A DNA stretch of 64,000 nucleotides from Gorsachius magnificus (Eukaryota > Chordata > Aves > Pelecaniformes > Ardeidae), in the NCBI GenBank assembly GCA_034008185.1, contig CM067081.1, positions 7,253,821 through 7,317,820 on the forward strand. Direction: 5' to 3'. The position numbers were made by a program, and so were the translations under genes. Each line of letters starts with the position of its first letter. Position 1 is the first letter of the stretch. This document shows positions 45,372-58,975 of the stretch, in pieces. A model generated the notes under the pieces. It ran no database searches. It was not told the DNA's origin and saw only the letters and a program-made list of their open reading frames with translations.

Positions 45372-46879
45372 CTGGTATTGCTGCTGTCTTTAATTTGCAG
45401 TTCAGGGCTTGACAAGGAATGCACCATTTTTTTTCTGCTGCATACAGGGAACAGGCTGTGAAGAGCAGGTGTGTTTTGGGAGGTATAATCTTAAGTGTTC
45501 TTGGCAAGCCAGCAGCAGGGCAGGTCCTAAATCCTGTGATGAGATAGTACAGCTTCTTCGGTCAACCTCGTGGGATTCATTGCAGATTGCTTTGGCTTTG
45601 GGTTTTGGTTTTGTTTTTTTAATATCAGTGCATATCAGAGACTTGCTGAAATGTGAGGTGTGCGTTACAGAGGCTGGAAATCATAAAACTAGAGATAAGA
45701 AGTAATTCTTTAAGACAAGTAAAATCCCATACTTGCAATTGTAGCCATTGCTTTGCAAAAAACCAGCCAGGGGTCATTAAATAGCAGCCTGTATAACATT
45801 TCAGAAAGACAGGAAAACTTCTTTCATCTAAATAGCTGAGCTAGGTGTTCCCTAGGTCTGTGGTATTAGAAGATGCAGCCCCACTGTACCACTAGTGATG
45901 CTGCAATGGGAGAGCAGTGGGGTTTGGGAAGCAATGAAAGAGGAGGACCTGCTGTAGACCAAAAGCTGCCCTGAGTGTGAGCAGAGACCTTCACCAGCAG
46001 TCTGTAGGCCAAGGACATGCTGATAGGGGTTCCCTTTGTGCAGGCTAATTGCAACCATCTCCTCCAGGGGAAATGCATGCAGCCTGCTTCGTGCTTGTAA
46101 GCGTGGGATATGACATTCGATTAATGAAGGGGAGGGTAAGGGAGAGTGGTTGGAGCTGGATATGCTCAGGAAAACACTAGCCAGCCATCTTCATCTTAAA
46201 AAGCATGATATTGTCCAGTATTTTAAGGAAAAAAAGGTTTACAAGCTTGGATCTGTAAAGACAGAAGCTAAAATTTGTTTCTGTCAGTAGTGGCCTTTCC
46301 ATTGGAACAGCAAATATTTGCTTAGTAACATGAATTTTTGTAACATGAAGTGGTGGTGCCCCTAGGTTGGGATGATTTTGGTGACAGGCAGTTTAGCAGT
46401 CTTTTTGTTTGGTTTGGAAGGTGGCCTGGGGCAGCCGAACCGTGACCTATTTTCCACTTTGATAAATCCTAGCCCTGTATTCCCCTGTTTTGAAAACAGA
46501 TATAAGAAAGGATAGGCAGTAATTTAATAAATAGGAACTGTAAAGCAGAGCTAACAGAAGGAATTACTTGAAAGGTAGCATTAGTAGCATCCCTGTGTCC
46601 AAAGCGGCAAAAGGGCTCAGGGAGGGCAGGATGGATTTGATTTCCTACAGGCTTTATATTCAGGGGCTGTTATTTGCCAGCTCCTTATTACCTTCTCTTG
46701 GCCATCTTTTGGGCTCCATGAGAGCTGCATGCTATTTTAGAGATGTTTTGGTTTGCCTAGTGCTGGTAAAGAAGTTCTGTATATAAGCAGCACACTGCCT
46801 TGGGTCCAAGGCACACAGATTAGCACGGGAAGAGTGACATTGGTAGAAGTCCTCCAGCAACTGCATCTATGTAAGGACG
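45372..46879. other. Unique sequence, no supported gene
   Basis: The longest ORF is 98 codons (45409-45705), beginning just outside the LTR, with no motif. No repeat recognised. Confidence 0.55.
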
Positions 46880-47297
46880 CACCTCTCCTATGAGGCCAGG
46901 CTGAGGGAGTTGGGGTTGTTCAGCCTGGAGAAGAGAAGGCTGCAGGGAGACCTGATTGTGGCCTTTCAGTACTTAAAGGGGGCCTATAGGAAAGATGGGG
47001 AAAATCTTTTTAGTAGGGCCAGCTGTGACAGGACAAGGGGTAATGGTTTTAAACTGAAGCAGGGTAGGTTTAGACTGGATATAAGGAAGAAATTCTTTAC
47101 GACGAGGGTGGTGAAACACTGGAAGGGGTTGCCCAGAGAGGTGGTGGAGGCCCCATCCCTGGGAACATTCAAGGCCAGGTTGGACGGGGCTCTGAGCAAC
47201 CTGATCTGGTTAGTGGTGTCCCTGCTAACTGCAGGGGGGTTGGACTAGATGACCTCTAGGGGTCCCTTCCAACCCAAACCATTCTATGATTCTATGA
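46880..47297 (+). mobile_element. Young-looking CR1 LINE 3' fragment, sense
   Basis: Opens in the ORF2 C terminus at ACCTCTCCTATGAGGCCAGG. The frame is open for 112 codons (46910-47248) through [32 protein letters not shown] and [19 protein letters not shown], to the natural stop after LLTAGGLD. It ends with GGTTGGACTAGATGACCTC, GGTCCCTTCCAACCC and two ATTCTATG octamers. Almost identical to the right part of 49012-49643. Confidence 0.94.
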
Positions 47298-49011
47298 AAT
47301 ACATCAATGCTCCTTGTCCAATGCTGACACATTTACACTTTTTTTAGGATTGGCTTTATGAAGTTGGTTCTTAAACTAAACTAAAGGGTGGCATAAAATA
47401 AAACAGGCTATAAATAATGTCAATTTAAATTCCATCCACAGCTTCATACCATAAAGTCTTTCCCCTGAACCTACAAATAACCCTAAATTCTGTAGCTTTC
47501 GGGGAAGCTGGGGACTGTATTGGAACCAAACTTTGCAGCTGAGGACCATCCTGCTTAATTTCTAATATCTGATTGCACAAATGGTTCTACATCCAGCACT
47601 GGATCTCTTCTGTGGTTTTGATCAAATTTTGTAGAAGCCATTTAAATGTTTAATAGCTGCTTATATAAAAATCAATGGCAACTGTATCAAGTTGGGCCAA
47701 ATGTGCTTAAAAACCCTGAAGATGGATTTGGATCTTACTCCAGGCTCTGGTTTGAAAATGTTGATCAGTAATAAAAGTGACTAATAATACCTTTTATTGT
47801 AGATTCCAATAATGCCTGGGTACACAACCATCAAGTAAATGGAATTTTTCTTCCCATTATCTTCATCTGAAAGAGGACTGGGCCATTAAACCAACCTAAA
47901 TAATAAAGAAACCCATAACACTCACTCCCCATGAAAGTGTTTGCAGCTGTGTTCTTCCACCACGTGTACCGTGAGGATTCTATTATAGTAAATTGGAGCT
48001 GTTAGTGTCACAATATTGCCATCATTATGTGTTCAAAATATGAGTCAGATCCCCAGCACTCCTTGATATTCTAATATTGTAAATGCGCGTAGTGTTTTAC
48101 TTTCAGTTCTGGTTTCTAAGCCTGTAGAGGGGAAACTGCCTGTCCCAAAAAAGTGTAAAATTTTAAGGGTCACATCCAGCCTGGAGCAGTGATACAGCCA
48201 CATTCCCCCTTCCTCTTGGCCACTCATGGGGGCTCCATTTACCTTCTCCTTCCAGGGTAAAGAGATTTTTTTTCTGAGCTCTTCTACCCAGCCTCATCAC
48301 CACTGCCTGCTGCCTTTCACTACTTTCTCACCTTCCTTAGTCTTTTCTCCCCATCTCCTAACCATGGCTTGCTCAATTTCCTGCGTGCATCACTTCTGCC
48401 TGTGGCCTTGATTTGATGTGAGAGGCGGTGGTTACCCCCTGTACGCCCTCCTGGCAGACTGTAGGGAATGGCAGCTCCCTTTCTGGCTTTAGCTGTTTTA
48501 ATGATAAAAAGAAATGGAAGTCTTTTTGAGTCAGGAGCAACTAATGCCTGTGGTGAGACATGTAAGAAAATCACAGAAATATGAAATATCTGGAGCAAGG
48601 AACAAACTTAACGCTTCCTTTTCTATTAAAGGACTTGGCAAATGGGATTTTGAGCAGAACATACTATGTTTTAGCAGATGCTTTTGCACATCCTCCTGAC
48701 TCTCTCTAACTTCCCATTGCAACTGTTTTCTGTTGCTGCTTCCCCTGGCTGATCAGTAAATTAGTTCTGTTCATCTCACTGAAGAACTGGCAGGACTTTT
48801 TGTTTTCCTGTTGAAGGAATTTCTGTGCCATTTCCTAATCTGTATGCATTAGATACATCGCACCTATCTATGGATACTATATATATATTAGATATATAGA
48901 CTAGATATTAAAGTCTACTTCTTCTGAATGTTTCCTGCAGTAATGTGCCAATGTATATAGATGTTATATAAATCAGTCAATCAATGAATCAATCAATTAG
49001 CATCATCTCTG
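47298..49011. other. Unique sequence with short AT and AATC repeats
   Basis: No gene supported. A TA/TATATTAGATATAT patch lies at 48879-48912, and a tetranucleotide run of AATC/TCAA units at 48971-48998, directly before the next CR1. Confidence 0.55.
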
Positions 49012-49643
49012 GAAGGCCAACCGTACCCTGGGCTGCATCAGGAGAAGCGTGGCCAGCAGGTCGAGGGAGGTGATTCTGCCCCTCTACTCTGCTCTGGGGA
49101 GACCTCACCTGGAGTACTGCGTCCAGCTCTGGAGCCCTCAGCACAAGAAGGACATGGAGCTGTTGGAGCGGAGCCAGAGGAGGGCTACTAAAATGATCCG
49201 AGGGCTGGAGCCCCTCTCTTATGAGGCCAGGCTGAGGGAGTTGGGGTTGTTCAGCCTGGAGAAGAGAAGGCTGAGGGGAGGCCTGATTACAGCCTTTCAG
49301 TATCTAAAGGGGGCCTATAGGAAAGATGGGGAAAATCTTTTTAGTAGGGCCAGCTGTGACAGGACAAGGGGTAATGGTTTTAAACTGAAGCAGGGTAGGT
49401 TTAGACTGGATATAAAGAGGAAATTCTTTACGATGAGGGTGGTGAAACACTGGAAGGGGTTGCCCAGAGAGGTGGTGGAGGCCCCATCCCTGGAAACATT
49501 CAAGGTCAGGTTGGATGGGGCTCTGAGCAACCTGATCTGGTTAGCGGTGTCCCTGCTTACTGCAGGGGGGTTGGACTAGATGACCTCTAGGGGTCCCTTC
49601 CAACCCAAAACATTCTATGATTCTGTGATTCTATGATTCTATG
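49012..49643 (+). mobile_element. Young-looking CR1 LINE fragment, sense
   Basis: 632 bp from GGAAGGCCAACCGTACCCTG (end of the thumb region of ORF2) to an ATTCTATG/ATTCTGTG octamer tail. The ORF2 C terminus is uninterrupted over its whole retained length. It sits just after an AATC microsatellite. Same subfamily as 4430, 18521 and 46880. Confidence 0.95.
49049..49579 (+). pseudogene. CR1 ORF2 C-terminal fragment, open but 5'-truncated
   Basis: 176 codons of the CR1 polyprotein C terminus without an internal stop. The order is [72 protein letters not shown] and [19 protein letters not shown], with a stop after LLTAGGLD. This lies beyond the reverse transcriptase catalytic core, so it has no enzymatic motifs. 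The opening Met is internal to ORF2, and there is no reason to expect translation. Confidence 0.85.
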
Positions 49644-50794
49644 AATCATAAGTTGTAACTATATCTGTATCCCAAATTTGCTCTGAACAAAGTGGGAAGA
49701 TTTTCACCAAGAGGACTGCAATGTGGAGGTGATTTTGTGTCAAATCTGCTATGCAGGGAATATCTGAGGGTGTCATGGCTATCACAGATAGCTCTATGCA
49801 GAGGACTAGAGAAGAAGGAATCGGAGCAATGAGCTCATGTTAGTGCTTCCAGGAAGCCTACGCTGATGGTTTCATACTTGACATTTCATCCAAGATATTG
49901 AAGTTCCAGGCCTGTCATCCTACTTGGGAAAGCAAAGGACAGAAAGCAATGGAAGGGGATGCAGGAGATATTGGGATGGCTACTGACATTAAATCAGAGT
50001 ATTTGCAAACATTTGTTTCTCATGAAAATTTTCCATTTCCCCATTACTACCATCTGAGAAATTTATTTCCCGGTTACCCCTCTGACCACTCCCATGAAAG
50101 GATATACACATAGGAGTTGTCTCCCTTGACTTTGGTAATAATATTTAGCTTTTTATAAAGTACATTAAACTTTCAAATACTTTACAAATGTTATGGAACT
50201 AAGCTTCATTCATCTGTTGGTTCCTGTTCTCCTGTCAATGAAATCTCGTATCTATCTGATAGAAGTTCCCATAGCCACTTTATGAGTCTTTTATGGTTTT
50301 ATTATGTCAGGGCTGTCTAAGTTAAAGGCATGTCAGATTTAAGAAATAACTTTTAATTGCCTATTTTTTCTTACAATATTTTTTTCTTTAATATTTCATT
50401 TTTTCTATCTCAGAAATAGATTTGTTTCCGTCTGCTGTGAGCACCCACGCTGCTTTAAGAATGCAGTGAAGTGAACACTTATTTCTATGAACCATTAAAC
50501 TGTCATGATGAGAAGGCGATTATAGGATTGCATTATGTTCCTTGCTGGATCAAAGCCATCCCAGGGGCTCTGATTCATGATCCCCTCAGGTGCAGGTAGG
50601 ATGTTCACGTGATTCCTACCTCCAGGTTACAGCTTCTGGAGGAATGGCTGAATGGGACATACAAATGAAAGTAGCACATATACTGCAGACGCTAGCCCTG
50701 CATAGAGTTGGCATTAATGCTCAATGGTAAGGTGAGGGGCCTGAGCAGAAGATATCCATACTGTTTCTGGCTGTCTCTGCTAAAGGGACTTTAA
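49644..50794. other. Unique sequence, no supported gene
   Basis: AT-rich spacer between two CR1 copies, longest ORF 71 codons. No motif. Confidence 0.6.
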
Positions 50795-51155
50795 CTCTCT
50801 ACAACTGCCTGACAGGAGGGTGTAGTGAGGTGGGGGTTGGTCGCTTCTCCCAAGCAACAAGTGATAGGACAAGAGGAAATGGCCTCAAGTTGCACCAGGG
50901 GAGGTTTAGATTGGATATTAGGAAAAATTTCTTCACAGAAAGGGTTGTCAAGCACTGGAATGGGCTGCCCATGGAAGTGGTCAAGTCCCCATCCCTGGGG
51001 GTATTTAAAAGATGGGTAGATGTGGCGCTTAGGGGCATGGTTTAGTGGTGGACTTGGCAGTGTTATGTTAAGGGTTGGACTCGATGATCTTAAGGGTCCT
51101 TTCCAACCAAAATGATTCTATGATTCTATGATTCTATGATTCTGTGGTTCTATGA
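50795..51155 (+). mobile_element. CR1 LINE 3' fragment, sense
   Basis: Begins CTCTCTACAACTGCCTGACA, and the frame 50830-51045 is open through [20 protein letters not shown] and [21 protein letters not shown]. The UTR follows, with GGGTTGGACTCGATGATCTT and CCTTTCCAACC, then an ATTCTATG octamer tail of about five units decaying to GGTTCTATGATTATG. Same subfamily as 32961-33405. Confidence 0.94.
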
Positions 51156-53619
51156 TTATGATCCCATAAGAGAAGGATGGGACCAGTCATCCCTTTTGCC
51201 ACCCCATCTTTCTCTACCTGTGATCATGAGCAAAAGCCCTTACAGTTTTCATCTTGAGGGGTGTTTTGTTTTTTTTTTATTGCAGCTCTATTCAGTGTAT
51301 CTGTGTAACAAACACTTGCTACCTTTTGCATCTCCTTAGGATCTAAGGCTCCTGATTCACTAATAATGTCTTGTAAAATAAGCAACTGATTCTTGCATTA
51401 AATATGTATAAATGATAATAATAGCTGGCCCTGTGTACGTATGAGCACTGTAGATGGGTTACACTGGGACTCTTTCTGCTCTCTCTTGTCCTTTTTACAT
51501 ATACCTTTCTCCAGTGACCTCACTGGATCTTCTCTAGGTTTACATCATGGCCAACAGCATGTATACCATTGCAAACCATGGATAATTAATGGAAAACCAT
51601 CTAAGAACCAAAATAAAGCTCTATTTATGTTGGACAGGGAGATAATTCTTGGCATTTCAGTAAAGTGTAACACACAATTAAATGTCCAAGATGTCAAGAG
51701 CTTAAAGGAGTGGTGTTTAAAAGCGGTACTGAATATAGCAAGAGATCCAAGCTCCATGTTAAATTACACCCATGCAAGTCTGTAGTGACTTTAAATGAGG
51801 TCACCTGTACTAGATTGACACTGCCAGAGCTGGAGCAGGATCTGACCTAATCTGAGTAAGGGGTGATGCACATCAAAGGTGTTGGCATAAAGGCAATTTA
51901 AAAAGTGACTGGAAAATAGCATGAAGTATTTTAAAAAGAACTTTTTGAGCTGCAAAGGTCAAAGGAAAACTCAAATGTCGGTAATATTATGTCTACAATC
52001 CGGGACTGTTTCATACGATAACATGAAGCTACAAATACTTTCCTCTTAATATTTACAAAAGTTGTGTAACTTTCTGTTACTTTTTCCCCCCTTTACTTAC
52101 AAATGTATTAGTTTTGGGAAATGTTGGACACCAGACTAATACATGAAAAATGAGGTGTAAAATAGAGCTGTTTGGAAAACTTTGGCAAAACTTTGGCTCA
52201 TATGTTGTCCCTTTTTTAACAACTACGCTTCAAGTTTCAACATTGACTTAAATACAAACAGACTCTAAATAGGTATCAGTACTATAGATAACCATGTAGC
52301 TGCTGTTGAAGTAAATTTTCTCATCACTTTTTTGATGTGAGTTTTACATAAGAAAGGATGAAAATTCAGACTCAGCACACATTCATACAGACAGCTCAGG
52401 ACAGGGTTTGGATTGAGATTTCATTGCCGTCATCCTTGCTTTCACTTTTTTGAATTCAGTGTAAGAGAATGTGTTAATCCAAAGGAACTACAGTGATAAC
52501 GAGAGTACAGAGCCAGTTTCAGCATGTGGGTTTTTCCTGATAGACTAACTGATATAGTTACATTAAGGAATTTGCTTTCTTAACATAGTCACTGAACGTC
52601 CTGTTGTGTCTTAATCTACTTTTGAAGCATATAAGGCAGCTGTGCTTCATTAGCTTCAAGTTATTATGAACATAGAATATAGTCTTTTTTTGTGAGTGGG
52701 AATACTGAATGTTCAACAAAATGTGATGCCTGTAATTTGTTGGGGTTTTTTTATTTATTTTTTTTCTTTCCATTTAAACTGATGTTCCCATTCTCATTCT
52801 GCCTCTAGACCTTGCTGCAAAAAATTAATACACAAGACCTGTAAAGGTCACTATGCTCTCAGAAGGACATTTTCTAAGATCTGATAACTGTTTGCACTTC
52901 CTTTGCAGCTCCACGTTGTAAATGTTGAGCTTCTCTGTTAATAGAGCCTCCAGATCCTAAAAAAGGGGGTTATATTTTAAACAAACTCAAGTTCTTAGGC
53001 ATACTTCCAATATGCCAGCTGTCAAACAACTGGCAGTGAGAGAAGACAGATCTGCTCAGAGTGGGAGTCAGTGAATGGGCATCCCTGGGAGGGACCCCTG
53101 AAGTTAGTGCACTTTATATCTTATCCCCAGGAAAAAAATATGCAGTGGGTATACCCATGTGGGGGCTTGCAAACTAGTATGGAAATATATTGCTTAGGTG
53201 TGGTGGTGCAGAGCTTGTCAGGTACTAATTCACTGTCAAAAAGAGCTAAAACATGGCCAGGACCAGTGACCTCGCTCTAAGGTAACTCAGCACTGTTACT
53301 ACTGCACTGCATAATCAGCAATACCAAGGGTTAACTGCAATCCCAAGTGCTGCCAACTCTTGTAACCATGTTTGTGAAGTATGCTTTGGATTCTTAAGGA
53401 CCATATATCCTGGAGCTGTGGGATTCCATGGGTGTTTTAGTTATCAGTTAAAAAATTCTCATGAACGGATAAAAGATTGAAACTGTGAGTTGTAGTCATC
53501 ACCACAAGCAGGTGAATAAACAGACTCTATTTATTCTTTTCAAAATATCATGCCTTTAAGATTAATGCTTTGAGACCTGATGTAAAATCAGGTTGGAAAA
53601 TCTCTATTTGTCTTCACAA
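51156..53619. other. Unique sequence, no supported gene
   Basis: The longest ORF is 114 codons (51441-51785, plus), opposite a 70-codon ORF, with no domain. T/A runs occur at 51269-51278 and 52742-52765. No repeat recognised. Confidence 0.55.
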
Positions 53620-54111
53620 ATCACAGAATAATTTTGGATGGAGGAGGCGTCTGAAGGTGATTTCATCCAACCTCCTGCTCAAAGCAGGATCAGCTAGATC
53701 AGGTTGCCCAGAGACTTGTCCAGTTGAGTTTTGAGTATCTCCAAGACAGATTTCACAACTACTCTGGTCCCTTGTTGCAGTGTTTCGACAACCCTCATGG
53801 TGGGGTTCTTCTACCAAGCTGAAATTTCCCTTCTTGCAACTGGTACGTGTTGTCTCTCATCCTATCCCTTTACACCTCTGAGAAGAGTCTGGCTCCATCT
53901 TTTTTACCCCCTCAACTACATTAAATAGCTGTAGATAGCAGTGAGATTGCCTCTTTACCTTTTCATCTTAAGACCAAATGAACAGAGTTCCGTCAGCCTC
54001 TTCTCGTATCCCATGTCCTTCAGCCCCTTGACTATCTTGATGACCTTCCTTGCATTCCTGTCAGTCAATATCAAGGTCTTCTGTGCTGGGGAGCCTGAAC
54101 TGGACACCTGA
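53620..54111 (-). mobile_element. Old CR1 LINE fragment, antisense
   Basis: ATCACAGAATAATTTTGGAT, CATCCAACCTCCTGCTCAAA, TTTCGACAACCCTCATGGTG and AGAGTCTGGCTCCATCTT follow the antisense CR1 order. Later blocks are TTCCGTCAGCCTCTTCTCGT, CCTTGACTATCTTGATGACC and GGGGAGCCTGAACTGGACAC. The frame is fully degraded and divergence is clearly higher than at 46880 or 49012. Confidence 0.85.
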
Positions 54112-56354
54112 ATCCAAATGAAAGTCTACAGCTAAGCAAGATCCAGTTTTCAATGGCACTGGCTGGGGTTCTTCTCTTCAAACTTCAGGACTCTGATCTA
54201 CATCTGAACGGATCGCTCTGTTCTTTTTATAGCCACTGGGGAAAAATAGGTCCTTCCAGACTCCTATTTGCCTTTCCCTTTCAACTCTCTACCTTAGGAT
54301 GAGATGCTTTGTGTCCCAGAGGGACCATTTCTCTACACTAATTATGAAAGCAACACATTCAAGCTGTTTATATCTACACTGTATTTCTCTAAAGTTAGGT
54401 GAGAGAATTCCCAGCCTGAGTCTTTGTGGGCAAGAGATGGTAACTGGTCTAAGTTATAACATTACAGCTAACCATCACAATCTTTGCATCTGAGCAAAAT
54501 GCATGAAGAGTAGGCCATTCTTGACTGCACAGATGTTGTCTTTGGGGTTTACTGATTTCTGTCACTTTGCAGGCACAGTGAGATAAATAATGAAGGATTA
54601 AGATGGGCTTTTAGGGAACAGTTGCAAGGTTCGTACCCTAAAAAGGTCATGTCTTTTGTTTTAATAAAGGCACTCTCATTTAGTCAGGAATTCTGCAAAT
54701 TTTGTATTAGCTACGATTTGAACATTCAAGTGTTGACCTTCATGCCAGTGTTAGAGAGCTAAGCCATGGGATGGCAGAGGACAGGTAATTGGATCTTGAC
54801 TGAAGACAAGACTTGTGGGTGAGCTGGGGTAATCCTGACATCTCTTCTGTAAGGCATCTTGAAGTCCACCATACATCATCGTACATCACTACGGCTTGCA
54901 TAAAACTGCAACACTAATCAGGCATTTGGAATTAAATTGTGATTAATCTAAGCAGGCACCATGCACTGAATTATGAGCTGTACCCTGGATTCTCGAAAAT
55001 ACTTCTCTCAGCATTCCTACTGGCAACTGAGTATTCGCTTGCAATAAGACACCAATTTAATCAAATGTATTGGTCCTGTAAACAGCAGCTTTTACCAGCC
55101 TTCACTGGTCAGGAGATTTCCCCTCCCCTTCATGCTTTATTTGAAGCAGTCTTTCACCGCAGGCTATGGGATACTGGAAATGACTTGGTACCTTTTCAGA
55201 GAAAAAATATGTCCTTCATTCAGGCTGGCAAATAATTACAAGGAATAACCGTTTATTGTACCTGATACATATTTGTTGGACTGAGTGCAAGGATGAGATA
55301 GTGAAATATAATGACCTGTGATATACAGCATGTCAGGCTGAATGTTCTAATGGTCTGTTCTGAATACATGAATTGCTGGGCTGTGTGCCAGAAGCCAGAC
55401 AGACTCCTGGTGTTCCCACAAGTCACTATATTCATCTATCCCTGCCCTCCTGAACTCTGTGGTGAAACTCCCGTTTGCATCATTTAGAGCAGGATATCTA
55501 TGTGGGTAGTTAAGGGTGAGATTAAAAGTCCAACAGTTTGTTGGGAACCTCTGAAAGTGCTCGATAATGGAGACACAGCTAGGGCTAAGTAGGTCCCAAA
55601 TCCTGCTATGGTTGTCTTCTCCTGCCCCCCTGCTCCTGTACCAGTGCTGCTGCTCATCTGGAGCCACAGTGGGACAAGTTAGTTATAGTCAGAGAAGTAT
55701 TCACTTTTGCTCCAACAGTATAGGTCCTGTGTCAGCTCACTTTAGGATTAGACCTGTGCCAAAGCTGGCGCAAAGAAAACAGCAGAAATATATGACTGTA
55801 ACTGAGAAATAGGAAGAGGATGGCTCCTTTTGTAAAAGGGACGTTGATTAGGCTAATTGTGACTTGAAACTACATTTTCAGGGAGGCAAGCTAGTGGTGA
55901 AATTCTGTGCAGCAAAACTCATGGCAAAAGCAGTGCCCCAGGCTGCATTCAATTTACTTCTGTCACCTAGTTTCCTAACTTCTAATGAGCTTTTCAGAGT
56001 TGGACTTGACTTTATTCATTAATGTACAGGGAAGGAAGTAGGCTTTTTATTGACTTGAGTATTTTTCTCCGCTGGAAGCCCTGGTGCTAATGGTGCCAGT
56101 CCAGACATCTCTCAGATGTATTCTGAATATAAAATTTCAACTTTGTATGATTAGCTTCAGACTACTGTGGTGCAATCTCCCTTCTCTTCTGGAGAAGGTG
56201 CTGTGACCAAGTAGGAACTTTTTATCAGGCATATCTTCTTAGAAAGATGTTGTAAAACACAGGTGGTTTCTAAACATGCGTACAATCCTGGAAACTGGTG
56301 GGAAGAAGAGGACATGGTTTTCTCTGGCCACTTTGATGAGATAGAACCAGACAA
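54112..56354. other. Unique sequence with a possible palindromic-repeat half
   Basis: No gene supported (longest ORF 106 codons, 55347-55667, minus). GGTGAAATTCTG... with AAAACTCATGGCAAAAGCAG at 55896-55942 resembles one arm of an old amniote palindromic repeat, but the second arm is not visible. Confidence 0.45.
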
Positions 56355-56716
56355 TAGTTTAGTTTGGAAGAGACCTTTGAAGGGCTCTGGTCCAACCCTT
56401 TTCTCAAAGCAGGGCCAACTTAGATCAGGTTGCTCAGGACCTTATTAGCTGGAGATTTTGCAGCCTTTCTGGTCCCCTTTTTAAATATTTGACCACCAAC
56501 ACGGTGATTTCCCCCCCTTACATTGAGTAGGCATTTTCCACGTTGCCCGTTGTGCTTTCACTGTGCACACCTGGGAAGAGTCTTGATTTATCTTCTTTAT
56601 ACCCTCCAATTAAGTTGTTGAAGGCAGCGATGGGAGCCCCATTTAGCCTTTTCTTTTTAAGGCTGAACAAACCTGATTCTTTCAGTCTGTCCTTGTAGGG
56701 AAACTTGCTTTAGAGA
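56355..56716 (-). mobile_element. Old CR1 LINE fragment, antisense
   Basis: TTAGTTTGGAAGAGACCTTT, GGTCCAACCCTTTTCTCAAA, GATCAGGTTGCTCAGGACCT, AAATATTTGACCACCAACAC, GCACACCTGGGAAGAGTCTT and AAGGCTGAACAAACCTGATT occur in antisense CR1 order, with several indels. No open frame. Confidence 0.82.
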
Positions 56717-58885
56717 TCTTCAAGAAATAGCAAGCCAGACTTCAGACTGCCCCATGTGCTTCAAGAAAAACCTTCAGATTTATGGAAGGTTTGTGATTCA
56801 CTCACTACCTCTATTTTCCCAGATTTAACATCGTCAGTGACATTGATTTATAATTTTTTTTAAACTTACTAAATTTTATAATTTAAGTTTTTAAATCAAA
56901 TGCCTTTCCTCATCTTTCAGGTTTGGTTTTTTTCTGATGAGAATTGTAAAAGAAACGCTGTTTTTTTATCTGCGTAGAGTAGCAGATACACTATGCTAGG
57001 AAGATGAGCATTTCTCCTGTTTACGCTGTTCAGAAGGCTTTGATGGGGAAAGAAATTACCTTTGGTTTCTGTTATTTTTTTATTTCCAACAGAAGACTGG
57101 GGACACTGATAACCTGAGGAGATGAGGCTGCTCAGGCCTGTTAGGTCTTTGCCAGCTGTTTCTTGTGCTGCTGCTGTCAGGGCTGGGCTCTGCTCTGACT
57201 CAAGTCAAAGATAGTTCAAGTTTTTCTGTTGTTTTCTAGCCTGACAAATGTTAAAAGGCTTGACCTCATGCGACACAGCAGAAATATCTGAATTGCTACT
57301 ATGATTCACTTTCAGATAGTGCATTTTCTTTCCTTCTGAAAACATTTGATAAGCCATTCCCTCCAGATACGTTCACACTGGCTTGAATCCCTCAGGCTAA
57401 GAGCTTAAGATTTTTACCTGCTTCCAGGGCTTGCACACACAAACATTTATTCTCTTGGTTCTCTTTGGTTCTCTGTTTAATGCCCACCCCCCCCAGTCGT
57501 ATGTTGGTTACTGGATCTTACTTTTCTTGGGCGCCGTATATACTTCTGCAGCAGGGTGATGGATCGACACCTCATCCACAGCTTAACTGAGATTTTTTGC
57601 CACTACTTTTCCCTATTGTTCAGTGAAATAAATGTGGATGCTAGTTCTGTTTGAGCTGGGCACAAAGTAGCTGCAAAACTAGTCCCTGTCCGTGATGCTT
57701 TGGGGTTTTCAGCCTTTTATATGGAAGGATATATTTGTCTGTGTGTACAGAAAGGCAGCATTTTACTTAAATAAATGAATAATCATATATTCTATACGAC
57801 TCACAATGGTCTTCTGAGACAAAGATCTGCCATATTGAATAAAAATGATAGCGCCAAGCAATGCAGTGGTAGAAATAACACATATAAATCTTGTATTTTC
57901 CTAAACTGAAACGTGTTTCCCACAACACCTAAGGGACTTAGGAGCACAAGACACATTGAACATCTCACACAGTCCACTTAATCAAGCCAATTCCAGACCT
58001 AACTCAAAGTCTAAAGGCAGTTGCAAAGGAGAGGAGTTTCCCACATGTTAAACATACTTGAGAAAATTGGCGTGGCTCCAGTGCTGGGCAGAGCTGCCAC
58101 TTTTGTTTTTCAATCTCTTTTCTTGCTGTGGAAGTTAGCTTTGCAGGTATTTTTAGGCACAAAGTGAGGCTAAATGTGGACTTGTGTGATCGAGTGCTTT
58201 AATGAGTTAAGGTACATTTCAGATGTACAGCTGAGGCTCTCGGCTCTTGAGGTGGTCACTCATTTCTGGACGTGTATTTTGGCTTTAGCAATCATTGGTC
58301 CCTTTCTGGGGTAATTTGACTTGCCAAGATATGAGAAAAGTAACTCCCCCACCAAAGCATATAATTTTCTGCCAAATTAATGCATTGAATGACCTCAGAA
58401 AAATGCCTGATAAGCATGAAAGCTGGGGCTAGGAATGAAGCTGGAAGAGGTGCCTGGTGTGGGGGCAAGGAAGCACAGGGAAACGCGGGATGGAGGAGCA
58501 GGTTCCCTCTTCTGGGTAGCAGCAAGTTGTTAGGTCAGCTTGCACACAAACTTTGGCCAAGCAGGACTTGCCTCTCACTTTCTGTTTTGTCATGGTTCTG
58601 CCTTGAATGGGCAAAAAAATTGATATGTGTGTGAAGTTTGCAGTTTCATACAGGCACACATGACTGTGTTTTATTAGATGTTTTGTAGCGAGATTCATAT
58701 AACTTCATTTTCCTTACAAAATCACTGAAGACACCTTCACCCTTCCTCTGCAACGAGACCTACAGGGAAGACTCCTGCTGTGCATTACTGATTTATTACA
58801 GACGGTCTTTCTGCAGCAAACATCAGTATTAATATTTGAATAGCGATCCATCATATGTCTCCAACATATAAAGCAAAAATGATCT
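56717..58885. other. Unique sequence with a possible palindromic relic
   Basis: No gene supported. CAACACCTAAGGGACTTAGG followed by AGCACAAGACACATTGAA at 57922-57960 resembles one arm of an ancient palindromic amniote repeat. A C run (8) lies at 57487-57494. Confidence 0.45.
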
Positions 58886-58975
58886 CATTCTGATCTCGCT
58901 CACCCTGGGATAAAGCAGAAGCAATTTCGCTGGTTGCAAGCGTGACACTGGTGTAAAATTGCTGGGGTTAGATGA
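58886..58975. repeat. Ancient palindromic repeat relic
   Basis: CATTCTGATCTCGCTCACCC, then GAAGCAATTTCGCTGG, then ACACTGGTGTAAAATTGCTG matches the layout of an old reptile/bird palindromic repeat (TTCTGATCTC... arm, ...ACTGGTGTAAA arm). Only the left arm is well kept. Confidence 0.42.
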
